Origin: Actinomadura madurae
GTDB taxonomy: Bacteria > Actinomycetota > Actinomycetes > Streptosporangiales > Streptosporangiaceae
Assembly: GCF_900115095.1 (NCBI RefSeq)
Contig: NZ_FOVH01000001.1
Span: 372,001 to 436,000 of the forward strand
Length of the DNA: 64,000 nt
Direction: 5' to 3'
Of the stretch, positions 35,501 to 44,760 are shown in pieces. Position numbers and translations under genes: made by a program. Position 1 is the stretch's first letter. Every line of letters begins with the position of its first letter. Under the pieces are notes generated by a model. That model saw only the letters and a program-made list of their open reading frames with translations. It was not told where the DNA came from and did no database searches.

Positions 35501-35906
35501 GGCCACCGCCGACGTGTACGCCCTCGCCCTGGCCTCCGCCGGCCGCGCCGCGGACGCCCGGCGGGCCGTCGCCGGGACGGGGCCCGTCCGGCTCGACTAC
35601 TTCTACGACCTCACCATGGCGATCCGCGGGCTCCGGGCCGTGGCCCTGGGCGACCGCCCCCTGGCCGAGGAGGCCTACGCGCGCCTCCTGCCCTACGAGG
35701 GGCACTTCTCCGGCGGCGCCACCGCCATCGCCACGGTCGGCCCGGTCGCGCACATCCTCGGCGACCTCGCCCGCCTCCTCGACCGCCCGGCGGACGTGGC
35801 GGCCGGGCACTACAGGCGCGCCGCCGACGTCGCCGCCCGCCTCGGCGCGACCTACTGGATCGAGGCGGCCACCGCGGCGCTCGACCGGCTCGGCACCGCG
35901 GCATGA
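32574..35906 (+). CDS. Large SARP/BTAD-type regulator with AAA ATPase and TPR-like region
   Basis: A 1110-residue AfsR-like regulator. Order: OmpR-type winged helix (about 1-95; LGGPRQRSVLARLVAARGAM, VSHLRRALEP), bacterial transcriptional activator domain (95-245; RRLEIDILAQ at its end), an AAA ATPase with Walker A GGDAGMGKTALA near 305 and Walker B LLLVLDDLHWADE near 410, then about 500 residues of Ala-rich helical repeats. Such proteins activate secondary-metabolite or transport genes. The ATG at 32574 sits at the edge of a palindromic operator. The adjacent MMPL exporter is the obvious candidate target; no biosynthetic cluster is visible here. Confidence 0.9.
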   Translation: MSPVVRVLGAFGAEVAGVAADLGGPRQRSVLARLVAARGAMVTADRLVEDLWAGTAPPRAAAGLQSFVSHLRRALEPDRPPRTPARVLVTEPPGYALRLPAGGVDAWRFDALIDEAAELLAGDPAEARRRAEAALAEWRGPAYAEFADLPWAAAEAARLDERRRLAVERRAEAMLRLAAAAEAVPDLEAHAAGNPLREEAWRLLALALYRAGRQGDALAALRRARAALSEELGVDPGPALRRLEIDILAQAPALGAEEAPRSRPVLRPAPGPRERAAFVGRAEELARLGDAARAAEAGRAAVALVGGDAGMGKTALAERFARRLAERGWTCAWGRAPETGGAPAAWPWAELLRELAAAAPPAAGPAERLGPLLDDAVTGPGDADVSTGRFRLHLAVGDYLAGVAETAPLLLVLDDLHWADEETLALLVRLAGRLRDRPVLLLATFRQTEVPDGLAAALAALARHEPVRIELGGLSPADVAVLVRGTCDTDLADAELAAIAERTGGNPFFTRETARLIDAEGLPAATRRVPAGVGDVLRRRIARLPGPARSVLRDAAVLGRDADLRVLSDLAGDEETVIDAVEAGLGSGLVTEPAPGRMRFAHALVRDTLYDGVSRARRRRLHGRVAAALERHAPGEAAAIAHHYLEAGTDPAKAVRYARRAAAAAEARYAHAAAADLWVRVVETLRAQGPEAAPDRLEAEAAAIRSTALAGQVVDARDRRRAAIAEARAFGDVRLLSRIIVGFDIPTLWTSREYGSRDDAVVDATDEALARLPRDERELRVRLLTTLAMELEGEQNDRGLTASEEALRTARDLDDPELIAVALNGAYINRYRTAEDLAERLRIASELLDVATEHDLGTYRVLAHLQLQQASVAALDLPAAHRHLAEGRRLADQYGLPLLASIADWYAGLVRAFTAPAEEAEHAFAEVGRAIGRTNIWFSERGMAVLGPFCLRVVQGRAGEMVDEAAWLHGQWGHVAATADVYALALASAGRAADARRAVAGTGPVRLDYFYDLTMAIRGLRAVALGDRPLAEEAYARLLPYEGHFSGGATAIATVGPVAHILGDLARLLDRPADVAAGHYRRAADVAARLGATYWIEAATAALDRLGTAA

Positions 35907-35952
35907 CCCGACACGACTACACTGTCCGGGCCCGAACGAGGAGGACACCGCA

Positions 35953-36849
35953 ATGACCATGCGCGCCGGGTTCGCGTGCTTCATCGGGCGCCCGAACGTG
36001 GGCAAGTCGACCCTGATGAACGCCCTGGTGGGCACCAAGGTCGCGATCACCAGCAGCCGCCCGCAGACGACGCGGCGCGCCATCCGGGGGATCGTGCACC
36101 GGCCGGACGCGCAGCTCGTCGTGGTCGACACCCCCGGCCTGCACAAGCCCCGCACGCTGCTCGGGGAGCGGCTCGACAGCCTCGTCCGGTCGACGCTGAC
36201 CGAGGTGGACGCGATCGGGTTCTGCGTCCCGGCGGACCAGCCGGTCGGGCCCGGCGACAAGTACATCGCCCGGGAGCTGGCCTCGGTGAAGAAGACGCCG
36301 GTGGTCGCGATCGTCACCAAGACCGACCTGGCCGCGCCGGAGCGGGTGGCCGAGCAGCTCCTCGCGGTCGGGCGGCTCGGCGAGTTCGCCGACATCGTGC
36401 CGTGCTCCGCCGAGAGCGGGTTCCAGGTCGGCCTGGTCGGCGACCTGCTGATCGGCCACCTGCCCGAGGGCATGCCCCTCTACCCGGAGGACGACCTCAC
36501 CGACGAGCCCGAGCAGGTCCTCGTCGGCGAGCTGATCCGCGAGGCCGCGCTGGAGGGCGTCCGCGACGAGCTGCCCCACTCGATCGCCGTCACCGTGGAC
36601 GAGATGGGCCCGCGCGAGGGCCGCGACGACATGATCGACGTCTACGCGCACCTGTTCGTCGAGCGCCCCAGCCAGAAGGGGATCATCATCGGGCACAAGG
36701 GCTCGCGGCTGCGGGAGGTCGGCGCGGCGGCGCGCCGGCAGATCGAGGCGCTGCTCGGCACGAAGGTGTTCCTCGACCTGCGCGTCAGCGTCCTCAAGGA
36801 CTGGCAGCGCGACCCCAAGCAGCTCCGCCGGCTCGGGTTCTACGACTGA
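35953..36849 (+). CDS. era: GTPase Era
   Basis: A 298-residue Era, the GTPase that binds the 3' end of 16S rRNA and checks 30S maturation. The G domain has GRPNVGKST, the switch SSRPQTTRRAI, DTPGLH and TKTD; the C-terminal KH domain has KGIIIGHKGSRLREVGAAAR. The ATG at 35953 follows GAGGAGG. It belongs to the conserved ybeY-era cluster, here separated by the MMPL and BTAD genes. Its last 10 bases overlap the stop of the convergent membrane-protein gene. Confidence 0.96.
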   Translation: MTMRAGFACFIGRPNVGKSTLMNALVGTKVAITSSRPQTTRRAIRGIVHRPDAQLVVVDTPGLHKPRTLLGERLDSLVRSTLTEVDAIGFCVPADQPVGPGDKYIARELASVKKTPVVAIVTKTDLAAPERVAEQLLAVGRLGEFADIVPCSAESGFQVGLVGDLLIGHLPEGMPLYPEDDLTDEPEQVLVGELIREAALEGVRDELPHSIAVTVDEMGPREGRDDMIDVYAHLFVERPSQKGIIIGHKGSRLREVGAAARRQIEALLGTKVFLDLRVSVLKDWQRDPKQLRRLGFYD

Positions 36850-37685
36850 CCGGCGTCCCGCCCGGGGGCCTGGTCCTCTGGCTGCTCGTCGGGCCGGGGC
36901 TCCGGTGCCGCGTCCGCGTGCGCCGCATGCTCCTCGCGGCCCCACGCCTGGTCCTCCGACGGCCAGGCGGCGTACTCGCCGGTCGAGTACCGCTGGTTCG
37001 AGTACTGGTCCGGGTACTGCTGGTCTGGGTACTGCTGGTCCGGATACCGCTGGTCCGGGTGCGCGTACTGCGGATGGTGCGGCTGCCCCGCCTCCCGGTG
37101 CGCCGACACCCGCTCGCTGATGGGACGGGCGAGGCTGAAGCCGACGACCAGCAGGGACGCGATGACCGCGAGGTACCAGCCGAACCGGACGGTGATCTGG
37201 TAGCCGAGGTCCAGCCCGGTGTCGGGCAGGTTGTCGCGGACGTCGTCGAGCCGCAGCACGAACAGGCCGCACACCAGCAGGGCGAGCATGCCGGGGACGG
37301 CGGCGAGCGCGCCGATCCGCGCGTCCCGCCCGATCAGGTCCCAGGCGGCCAGCGCGATCGAGACCACGGCGAGCACCGGGACGGCGAGGACCGTGCCGTC
37401 GGCGTCGATGCCCGCCAGGCTGCCGATGTCGCGGCTCAGCGTGCGGCCGAACAGGTCGACGACGACCTGGGCCCGCGCCCACGGCAGGAACGCCGCCACC
37501 AGCAGCGCCGACGCCGCGACGATCATGGCGAGGATCCAGGGCGTGCCGCGCCGCGGCGGGTATCCGGCGGGGACGGCCCCGTCGCCGGTCGAGGTGGCCG
37601 GCGGCGGCGGGTAGCCGTCGACGGGCGGCAGGAAGGTCGGGCGAGACCGCGCGCGCTCCGCGTCGGATCCGAGGTCACCGGTCAT
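36840..37685 (-). CDS. Membrane protein with C-terminal YPDQ repeats
   Basis: A 281-residue integral membrane protein. A Pro-rich N-terminus (1-50) precedes four hydrophobic helices (about 50-75, 98-118, 125-145, 165-185). The C-terminal 90 residues are hydrophilic and hold short tandem repeats (RYPDQ, QYPDQ, QYPDQ, then degenerate YSNQ and RYS). I do not recognise a family with a known function. The ATG is at 37685. It converges on era with a 10-base overlap, so the tail can vary only under constraint from era's last codons. Confidence 0.7.
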   Translation of the reverse strand: MTGDLGSDAERARSRPTFLPPVDGYPPPPATSTGDGAVPAGYPPRRGTPWILAMIVAASALLVAAFLPWARAQVVVDLFGRTLSRDIGSLAGIDADGTVLAVPVLAVVSIALAAWDLIGRDARIGALAAVPGMLALLVCGLFVLRLDDVRDNLPDTGLDLGYQITVRFGWYLAVIASLLVVGFSLARPISERVSAHREAGQPHHPQYAHPDQRYPDQQYPDQQYPDQYSNQRYSTGEYAAWPSEDQAWGREEHAAHADAAPEPRPDEQPEDQAPGRDAGQS

Positions 37686-37786
37686 GGACCCAGCGTAAAC
37701 GCAGGAACGGCATTGTCCGGGACGCCCCCGGCGGCGGCGCCGGATCGGTACTTTGGAACGAAGTCCGTTATGGGAGGAGAGCCCCG

Positions 37787-38398
37787 GTGTTGCTCGTTTT
37801 CGGCCTGACGGCGGTGTTCCGTACCGTCAGCGAGGGGACGTTCCACTGCCCGCAGTGCGGGGGCGACCGCGCCTACCGGCGGCGGGCCGGGCGCCGCTGG
37901 TTCTCGGTGTTCTTCGTCCCGATGGTGCCGCTGTGGCGGCTCGGGCACGCCGTGGAGTGCCGGACGTGCCGGGGCCGGTTCCCGGTGTCGGCGCTGCGGA
38001 CGCCGACCGCCCGGCAGATGGCCGAGGCGCTCGCCGCCGGGATGCGGGCGGCGGCGGCCCTGGTGCTGCGCGCCGGCGACCCGGCCGACGCCGCGTCCCG
38101 CGCCCGCGCGGTCGCGACGGTGACCGGGTACGGCGAGCCGGAGTACGACGGCGACGCCGTCGACGCCGATCTCGCGCTGCGCCGCACCTTCCTGGAGCAG
38201 GAGGTCGTCCGGGCGGGCGCCCAGCTCGCCGTGGAGGCCAAGGAGTGGTTCCTCGCGCAGGCCGTCCGGATCGGCCTGGCCGACGGGCCGCTCGGCGAGG
38301 GGGAGCGGCTGGCCCTGCACGGTGTCGCGGACCTGCTCGGGATGTCCCGCGCCTACGCGCTCGGCGTCATCGTGACCACGGAGGGGGCGGCGCGCTGA
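37787..38398 (+). CDS. Zinc-ribbon and TerB-like domain protein
   Basis: A 203-residue protein. A zinc ribbon near the N-terminus uses CPQCGG and CRTC, separated by a hydrophobic stretch (FSVFFVPMVPLWRLG). The C-terminal helical half (AKEWFLAQAVRIGLADGPLG then EGERLALHGVADLLGMS) resembles TerB-like domains of tellurite-resistance and stress proteins. The start is GTG 37787, with GGAGGAGAG about 5 bases upstream. Its stop lies 1 base before the ddaH ATG, so the pair is probably an operon. Function unknown. Confidence 0.78.
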   Translation: MLLVFGLTAVFRTVSEGTFHCPQCGGDRAYRRRAGRRWFSVFFVPMVPLWRLGHAVECRTCRGRFPVSALRTPTARQMAEALAAGMRAAAALVLRAGDPADAASRARAVATVTGYGEPEYDGDAVDADLALRRTFLEQEVVRAGAQLAVEAKEWFLAQAVRIGLADGPLGEGERLALHGVADLLGMSRAYALGVIVTTEGAAR

Positions 38399-38438
38399 CA
38401 TGGGCCCTGCCACCGGCGACATGGGCCCTGCCACCGGC
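38397..38438 (+). repeat. Perfect 21-base tandem duplication covering the ddaH start codon
   Basis: The 21-base unit beginning GACATGGGCCC occurs twice without a mismatch (38397-38417 and 38418-38438). It adds seven residues, so the protein begins MGPATGD MGPATGP. The duplication includes the start codon but not the upstream Shine-Dalgarno-like GGAGGGGG. Confidence 0.9.
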
Positions 38439-39212
38439 CCGCGCGGCACCGGGAGGGCGCTGGTCCGGGCGCCGGGCCCGCGGCTGGCCGAGGGGATCGT
38501 CACGCACGCGGCGCCCCGCCCGGTGGACACCGCCCTCGCGGCGCGCCAGCACGCGGCGTACGTCGCGGCGCTGCGGTCGGCGGGCTGGCGGGTCCGCGAC
38601 GTCGCACCCGCCGACGACCACCCGGACGCGGTGTTCGTCGAGGACGCCCTGGTCGTCTGCGGCGGCCTGGCGATCCTCGGCCGGTCGGGCGCGCCGGGCC
38701 GCCGCGGCGAGCTCGCCGGGGCGGAGCGGGCGGCGCGGGAGCTGGGCCTGCGGGTCGAGCGGATCACGGCGCCGGGGACCCTGGACGGCGGCGACGTCCT
38801 CGCGGTCGGCGACACGGTCTACGTCGGGCGCGGCGCCCGGACGAACGAGGAGGGCATCTGCCAGCTCGCGCGCCTGCTGGGCGGGCGGAAGGTCGTCCCG
38901 GTGGGCATCAGCGGCTGCCTGCACCTGAAGTCGGCGATGACCGCGCTGCCGGACGGCGGCCTGATCGGCGTCCCGGACATGGTGGACACCTCGGTGCTGC
39001 CCGGCCTGCGCGTCGCGCCGGAGCCGGAGGGGGCGCACGTGGTGCTGCTCGGGCCGGGCCACGTCCTGATGTCGGCGGCGGCGCCGCGCACGGCCGCGTC
39101 CCTCGCGGCGGACGGGCTGCGCGTCACGAGCGTCGACATCAGCGAGTTCGAGGCGCTGGACGGCTGCGTGACCTGCCTCAGCGTGCTCGTCCCCGGACGG
39201 GACGGGGAATGA
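38400..39212 (+). CDS. ddaH: Dimethylarginine dimethylaminohydrolase
   Basis: A 270-residue DDAH of the pentein superfamily, which hydrolyses asymmetric dimethylarginine (or related guanidines) to citrulline and dimethylamine. Family features are DAVFVEDALVV, TLDGGDVL, the catalytic histidine in GCLHLKSAMT and the C-terminal catalytic cysteine in DGCVTCLSV. The first of two duplicated ATGs is chosen because GGAGGGGG precedes it by about 11 bases; the second (38421) would remove seven residues. It directly follows the TerB-like gene. The physiological link between them is unknown. Confidence 0.88.
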   Translation: MGPATGDMGPATGPRGTGRALVRAPGPRLAEGIVTHAAPRPVDTALAARQHAAYVAALRSAGWRVRDVAPADDHPDAVFVEDALVVCGGLAILGRSGAPGRRGELAGAERAARELGLRVERITAPGTLDGGDVLAVGDTVYVGRGARTNEEGICQLARLLGGRKVVPVGISGCLHLKSAMTALPDGGLIGVPDMVDTSVLPGLRVAPEPEGAHVVLLGPGHVLMSAAAPRTAASLAADGLRVTSVDISEFEALDGCVTCLSVLVPGRDGE

Positions 39213-39260
39213 CCGTCTCATCATCCGGACGCCGGTTTCCGTGACTCGGATGCCATCTGT

Positions 39261-41123
<1,863 letters not shown>

Positions 41124-41134
41124 GCGGTTTGCGC

Positions 41135-41159
41135 CCGCCCTGCTGAACTTGCAGGGCGG
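41135..41159 (+). terminator. Hairpin after leuA
   Basis: CCGCCCTGC (41135-41143), a 7-base loop and GCAGGGCGG (41151-41159) form a perfect 9-bp stem 12 bases after the leuA stop, with no T tract. It ends 5 bases before the lacI -10 box. Confidence 0.65.
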
Positions 41160-41176
41160 CGTCGTATAGTTGCGGC

Positions 41177-42187
41177 ATGACACGTCGACTGGCCGAGGTC
41201 GCCAAGAAGGTCGGGGTCAGCGAGGCCACCGTCAGCCGGGTCCTGAACGGCAAGCCCGGCGTGTCGGACGCGACCCGCGCCGCGGTGCTCACCGCCCTCG
41301 ACGTGCTCGGCTACGAGCGCCCCACCCAGCTGCGGGGCGAGCGGGCCCGGCTGGTCGGCCTCGTGCTGCCCGAGCTCGGCAACCCGATCTTCCCCGCGCT
41401 GGCCGAGGTCGTCGGCGGCGCCCTCGCCCAGCGCGGGTTCACGCCGGTGCTGTGCACGCTCACCCCGGGCGGCCTGTCGGAGGCCGACTACGTCGAGATG
41501 CTCCTCCAGCAGCAGGCGTCCGGGGTGGTCTTCGCGGGCGGGCTGTACGCCGAGGCCGACGCGCCGCACGACCACTACCACCGCCTGCTCGACGTGCGGC
41601 TGCCCGTCGTGCTGGTCAACGCGGCGGCCGAGAAGCTGAGCTTCCCGCAGGTCTCCACCGACGACGCGGTGGCCGCCGAGCAGGCGTTCGCGCACCTGCT
41701 GTCGCTCGGGCACGAGCGGATCGGGATCGTCCTCGGACCCGAGGACCACGTGCCGTGCAGCCGCAAGCTCGCCGCCGTCCGCGACGCCGCCGAGCGCGCC
41801 GGCGTCGACCTGCCCGACGCGTGGGTCAGGCGCAGCATGTTCTCGCTGGAGGGCGGGCAGGCGGTCACCGGCCGGCTCATCCGCGACGGCGTGACCGGCA
41901 TCATCTGCGCCAGCGACCCCCTCGCGCTCGGCGTCATCCGCGCGGTGCGGCGGCTCGGCAAGTCGGTGCCGGACGACGTTTCGGTCGTCGGTTACGACGA
42001 CTCGGCGTTCATGAATTGCGTGAACCCGCCGCTGACCACCGTCCGGCAGCCGATCGAGGCCATCGGGCGCGCGGCGGTGGCGCTGCTGGTGAACCAGGTG
42101 GAAGGCGGCTCGGTGACCGCCGAGGAACTGCTGTACGAGCCGGAGCTCGTCGTCCGGGCGTCGACCGCGCCCGTCCGCGCCGCCTGA
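41177..42187 (+). CDS. LacI-family transcriptional regulator
   Basis: A 336-residue LacI regulator. The N-terminal helix-turn-helix and hinge read RLAEVAKKVGVSEATVSRVL and NGKPGVSDATRAAVL, followed by a periplasmic-binding-like sugar domain with SDPLALGVIRAVRRLG and VSVVGYDDSAF. It most likely represses the downstream ABC and glycosidase genes in the absence of the sugar. Expression looks leaderless: TATAGT (41165-41170) is 6 nt before the ATG. A hairpin terminator follows, so it is transcribed separately from the transport genes. Confidence 0.93.
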   Translation: MTRRLAEVAKKVGVSEATVSRVLNGKPGVSDATRAAVLTALDVLGYERPTQLRGERARLVGLVLPELGNPIFPALAEVVGGALAQRGFTPVLCTLTPGGLSEADYVEMLLQQQASGVVFAGGLYAEADAPHDHYHRLLDVRLPVVLVNAAAEKLSFPQVSTDDAVAAEQAFAHLLSLGHERIGIVLGPEDHVPCSRKLAAVRDAAERAGVDLPDAWVRRSMFSLEGGQAVTGRLIRDGVTGIICASDPLALGVIRAVRRLGKSVPDDVSVVGYDDSAFMNCVNPPLTTVRQPIEAIGRAAVALLVNQVEGGSVTAEELLYEPELVVRASTAPVRAA

Positions 42188-42213
42188 CGCCGCGCCGATT
42201 GAGGACCGTCCGG

Positions 42214-42240
42214 AAGCCGCCCTTTCGCAGGGCGGCTTTC
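42214..42240 (+). terminator. Intrinsic terminator of lacI
   Basis: AAGCCGCCCT (42214-42223), loop TTCGC and AGGGCGGCTT (42229-42238) make a perfect 10-bp stem ending in TTTC. A clear terminator between lacI and the ABC operon. Confidence 0.88.
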
Positions 42241-42310
42241 GCGTGTCCGACGTCTGTTTGCAGCGGTGACCGGTCATTTTGTCGACTACTTGCGCATGTC
42301 GATTCATCTA

Positions 42311-42339
42311 TTGCATTGTGATGTAGCTCTCTGTATGTT
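42311..42339 (+). promoter_or_regulatory. Promoter of the sugar ABC operon
   Basis: TTGCAT (42311-42316) and TATGTT (42334-42339) with a 17-base spacer, in a markedly AT-rich patch (about 42290-42350), lie 41 bases before the lipoprotein ATG. A LacI operator should overlap or flank it; ATTGC (42310-42314) and GCAAT (42344-42348) form a loose dyad, but I cannot assign it. Confidence 0.65.
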
Positions 42340-42379
42340 CCTCGCAATCGGCCGACCCGACGGCCCAGGAGGAACCCCC

Positions 42380-43750
42380 ATGAGACCCCGGATACTCGCC
42401 ACCCTGACGATGCTCACCGCGGTGCTCGGCGCGACCGCCGCCGGCTGCGGCGGGGACGGCTCCGACGCCAAGGACACCGCGCCCCTGGACGCCGGCACCA
42501 AGGTGTCGATCACGGTCGGCTGCATGCCGGCCAAGAGCCAGGCGGCCCAGCGCAAGGAGTGGAACGAGGACGCCGCCGCGTTCCAGAAGCTGCACCCCAA
42601 CATCACCGTCGAGGGCAAGGACGCCTTCCCCTGCATCGACCCGCAGACCTTCCAGGCGAAGCTCGCGGGCGGGCAGATGGAGGACGTCTTCTACGTCTAC
42701 TTCACCGACGTCAGGAACATCGTCGCGCACGGCCAGGCCGCCGACATCACCCCGTACCTCGGCCAGGTCAAGCAGTACGGGAACCTCGACCCGGCCGTCA
42801 TGAAGGTCTTCAAGGACGCCGACAAGGTGTACGGGCTGCCGCGCCAGAACTACACGATGGGCCTGTTCTACAACCGGAAGCTGTTCGAGAAGGCCGGCCT
42901 GAACCCGGACGCGCCGCCCAAGACCTGGGCCGAGGTCCGCGACGCCGCCAAGAAGATCAGCGCCCTCGGCGACGGGGTCGTCGGCTACGCCGAGCTGAGC
43001 GCCAAGAACCAGGGCGGGTGGCACTTCACCACCTCGCTCTACAGCCAGGGCGGCTCCATGGTGAGCCCGGACGGCAGGAAGTCGGCGTTCAACGGCCCGC
43101 AGGGCAGGGCCGTCCTGCAGAACCTCAAGGACATGCGCTGGACGGACGACTCGATGGGCGGCAAGCAACTCCTCGTCGACGCCGACATCCAGCGGATGAT
43201 GGCGGCCGGCAAGCTCGGCATGTACCTCGGCGCCCCCGACAACGCCACCGCGCTCGTCGACCAGTTCAAGGGCGACTACGAGGACTACGGCATGGGCCCG
43301 ATCCCGGGCGCGACGGGCACGCTGCTCGGCGGCGACGGCTACATGATCAACCCGAAGGCGTCACCGGAGAAGATCAAGGCCGGGCTGATGTGGCTCGACT
43401 TCGCCATGATCACGCCGGGTCGGGGGCAGCTGAACTACGCACGGGCCGCGAAGGACGGGCGCCCGGTCGGGCTCCCGCAGCCCAAGCTCTTCGGGCAGAA
43501 CGCGACCGGGCAGAAGGACCGGGACCTGCGCGCCGCGTCCGCGAACCTGCCGGTGCGGAACTTCAAGCCGTACGAGGACGCCTACCCGAGCGTCCCCGGG
43601 AAGCTGGAGCCGCCGCAGGCGCAGCAGCTCTACGCCATCCTCGATTCGGCCGTCTCGGCCGTGCTGACCAGGCGTGACGCGAACATCGACCAGCTGCTCG
43701 CGGACGCGCAGAAGAAGGCCGACGCCGCGCTCGCGCGGTCCGGAAGCTGA
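42380..43750 (+). CDS. Sugar ABC transporter substrate-binding lipoprotein
   Basis: A 456-residue family-1 extracellular sugar-binding protein. The lipobox ends at Cys23 (LGATAAGC), so it is a membrane-anchored lipoprotein. The body has the usual two-lobe pattern: WNEDAAAFQKLHPNITVEGK, YGLPRQNYTMGLFYNRKLFE, and late AAGKLGMYLGAPDN. An AGGAGGA ribosome binding site precedes the ATG at 42380. It is the first gene of an operon with two permeases and a GH13 enzyme. An alpha-gluco-oligosaccharide ligand is inferred from those neighbours. Confidence 0.9.
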   Translation: MRPRILATLTMLTAVLGATAAGCGGDGSDAKDTAPLDAGTKVSITVGCMPAKSQAAQRKEWNEDAAAFQKLHPNITVEGKDAFPCIDPQTFQAKLAGGQMEDVFYVYFTDVRNIVAHGQAADITPYLGQVKQYGNLDPAVMKVFKDADKVYGLPRQNYTMGLFYNRKLFEKAGLNPDAPPKTWAEVRDAAKKISALGDGVVGYAELSAKNQGGWHFTTSLYSQGGSMVSPDGRKSAFNGPQGRAVLQNLKDMRWTDDSMGGKQLLVDADIQRMMAAGKLGMYLGAPDNATALVDQFKGDYEDYGMGPIPGATGTLLGGDGYMINPKASPEKIKAGLMWLDFAMITPGRGQLNYARAAKDGRPVGLPQPKLFGQNATGQKDRDLRAASANLPVRNFKPYEDAYPSVPGKLEPPQAQQLYAILDSAVSAVLTRRDANIDQLLADAQKKADAALARSGS

Positions 43751-43816
43751 CGCCCGCCACCGGGCCGCCGGCGGCCACCCCGCCGGCGTCCCGGGCCTCC
43801 CGAGGGGACACCGACC

Positions 43817-44758
43817 ATGACCACAGTGCGGACGCGGGCGCGGCCCTCCGAGCGCGAGCGGCCCGCGGCCCCGCGCACGCCCGGCCGCGCCCGGCGGAGC
43901 GCGCGGCGCAACCTGACCGCCTACGGGTTCCTGTCCGGGGCGCTGATCTGCTTCGCGTTCTTCTCCTGGTACCCGATCGTCCGCGAGGTGCTGCTCAGCT
44001 TCCAGCGGACGAACTTCGTCGGGGACGCCGAGTGGGTCGGCCTGGAGAACTTCCGCACCGTGATCCGCGACCCGGTGTTCGTGGACGCCTGGGTCAACAC
44101 CGCGATCTTCACCCTGCTGGCGCTGGTGATCGGGTACGTCGTGCCGTTCGCCATCGCGATCGTGCTGAACGAGCTGAGGCACGCCCGCGGCTACCTGCGG
44201 TTCGTCGTGTACCTGCCGGTGATGCTGCCGCCCGCGGTCGCGGTGCTGCTGTTCAAGTGGTTCTACGACCCCGGGCCGGGGCTGTTCAACCAGATCCTCG
44301 GGTTCTTCCAGCTTCCGGGACTGAGCTGGCTCGACTCGACCTCGACGGCGCTGGTGTCGCTGGTGCTGGTGTCGACGTGGATGAACCTCGGCAGCGGCAC
44401 CCTGATCTACCTGGCCGCGCTGCAGACCATCCCCGGCGAGCTGTACGAGGCGGCGGAGCTGGACGGGGCCGGGCTGTTCCGCCGTATCCGGCACATCACG
44501 GTCCCGCAGACGAGGCTGATCCTCCTCGTGATGCTGCTCCTGCAGATCATCGCGACGATGCAGGTGTTCATCGAGCCGTTCCTGCTCACCGGCGGCGGGC
44601 CCGAGGACGCCACCGTCACTGTCGCCTACCTGATGTACCAGTACGCGTTCAACTTCACGAATTTCGGCGGAGGCGGCGCGCTCGGGCTGATGCTCATGCT
44701 CGTCCTGATCGTGTTCTCCGTCGTCTACCTGCGCGTCTCGCGCGAGGAAGCGAGGTAG
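43817..44758 (+). CDS. Sugar ABC transporter permease (MalF-like)
   Basis: A 313-residue inner-membrane permease with six hydrophobic helices and a basic N-terminus. The EAA loop that docks the ATPase is YEAAELDGAGLFRRIRHITV. It follows the binding protein by 66 bases and is followed after 2 bases by the second permease. No ATPase gene is present in the locus; actinobacteria usually share one MsiK-type ATPase encoded elsewhere among such importers. Confidence 0.92.
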   Translation: MTTVRTRARPSERERPAAPRTPGRARRSARRNLTAYGFLSGALICFAFFSWYPIVREVLLSFQRTNFVGDAEWVGLENFRTVIRDPVFVDAWVNTAIFTLLALVIGYVVPFAIAIVLNELRHARGYLRFVVYLPVMLPPAVAVLLFKWFYDPGPGLFNQILGFFQLPGLSWLDSTSTALVSLVLVSTWMNLGSGTLIYLAALQTIPGELYEAAELDGAGLFRRIRHITVPQTRLILLVMLLLQIIATMQVFIEPFLLTGGGPEDATVTVAYLMYQYAFNFTNFGGGGALGLMLMLVLIVFSVVYLRVSREEAR

Positions 44759-44760
44759 GC

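Noticed and set aside
32310..36473. A 1387-codon open frame on the minus strand across the BTAD and era genes
   Set aside because: It is antisense to two well-supported genes and has Arg/Gly/Pro-rich, non-domain sequence. Very GC-rich DNA gives long antisense frames by codon bias alone.
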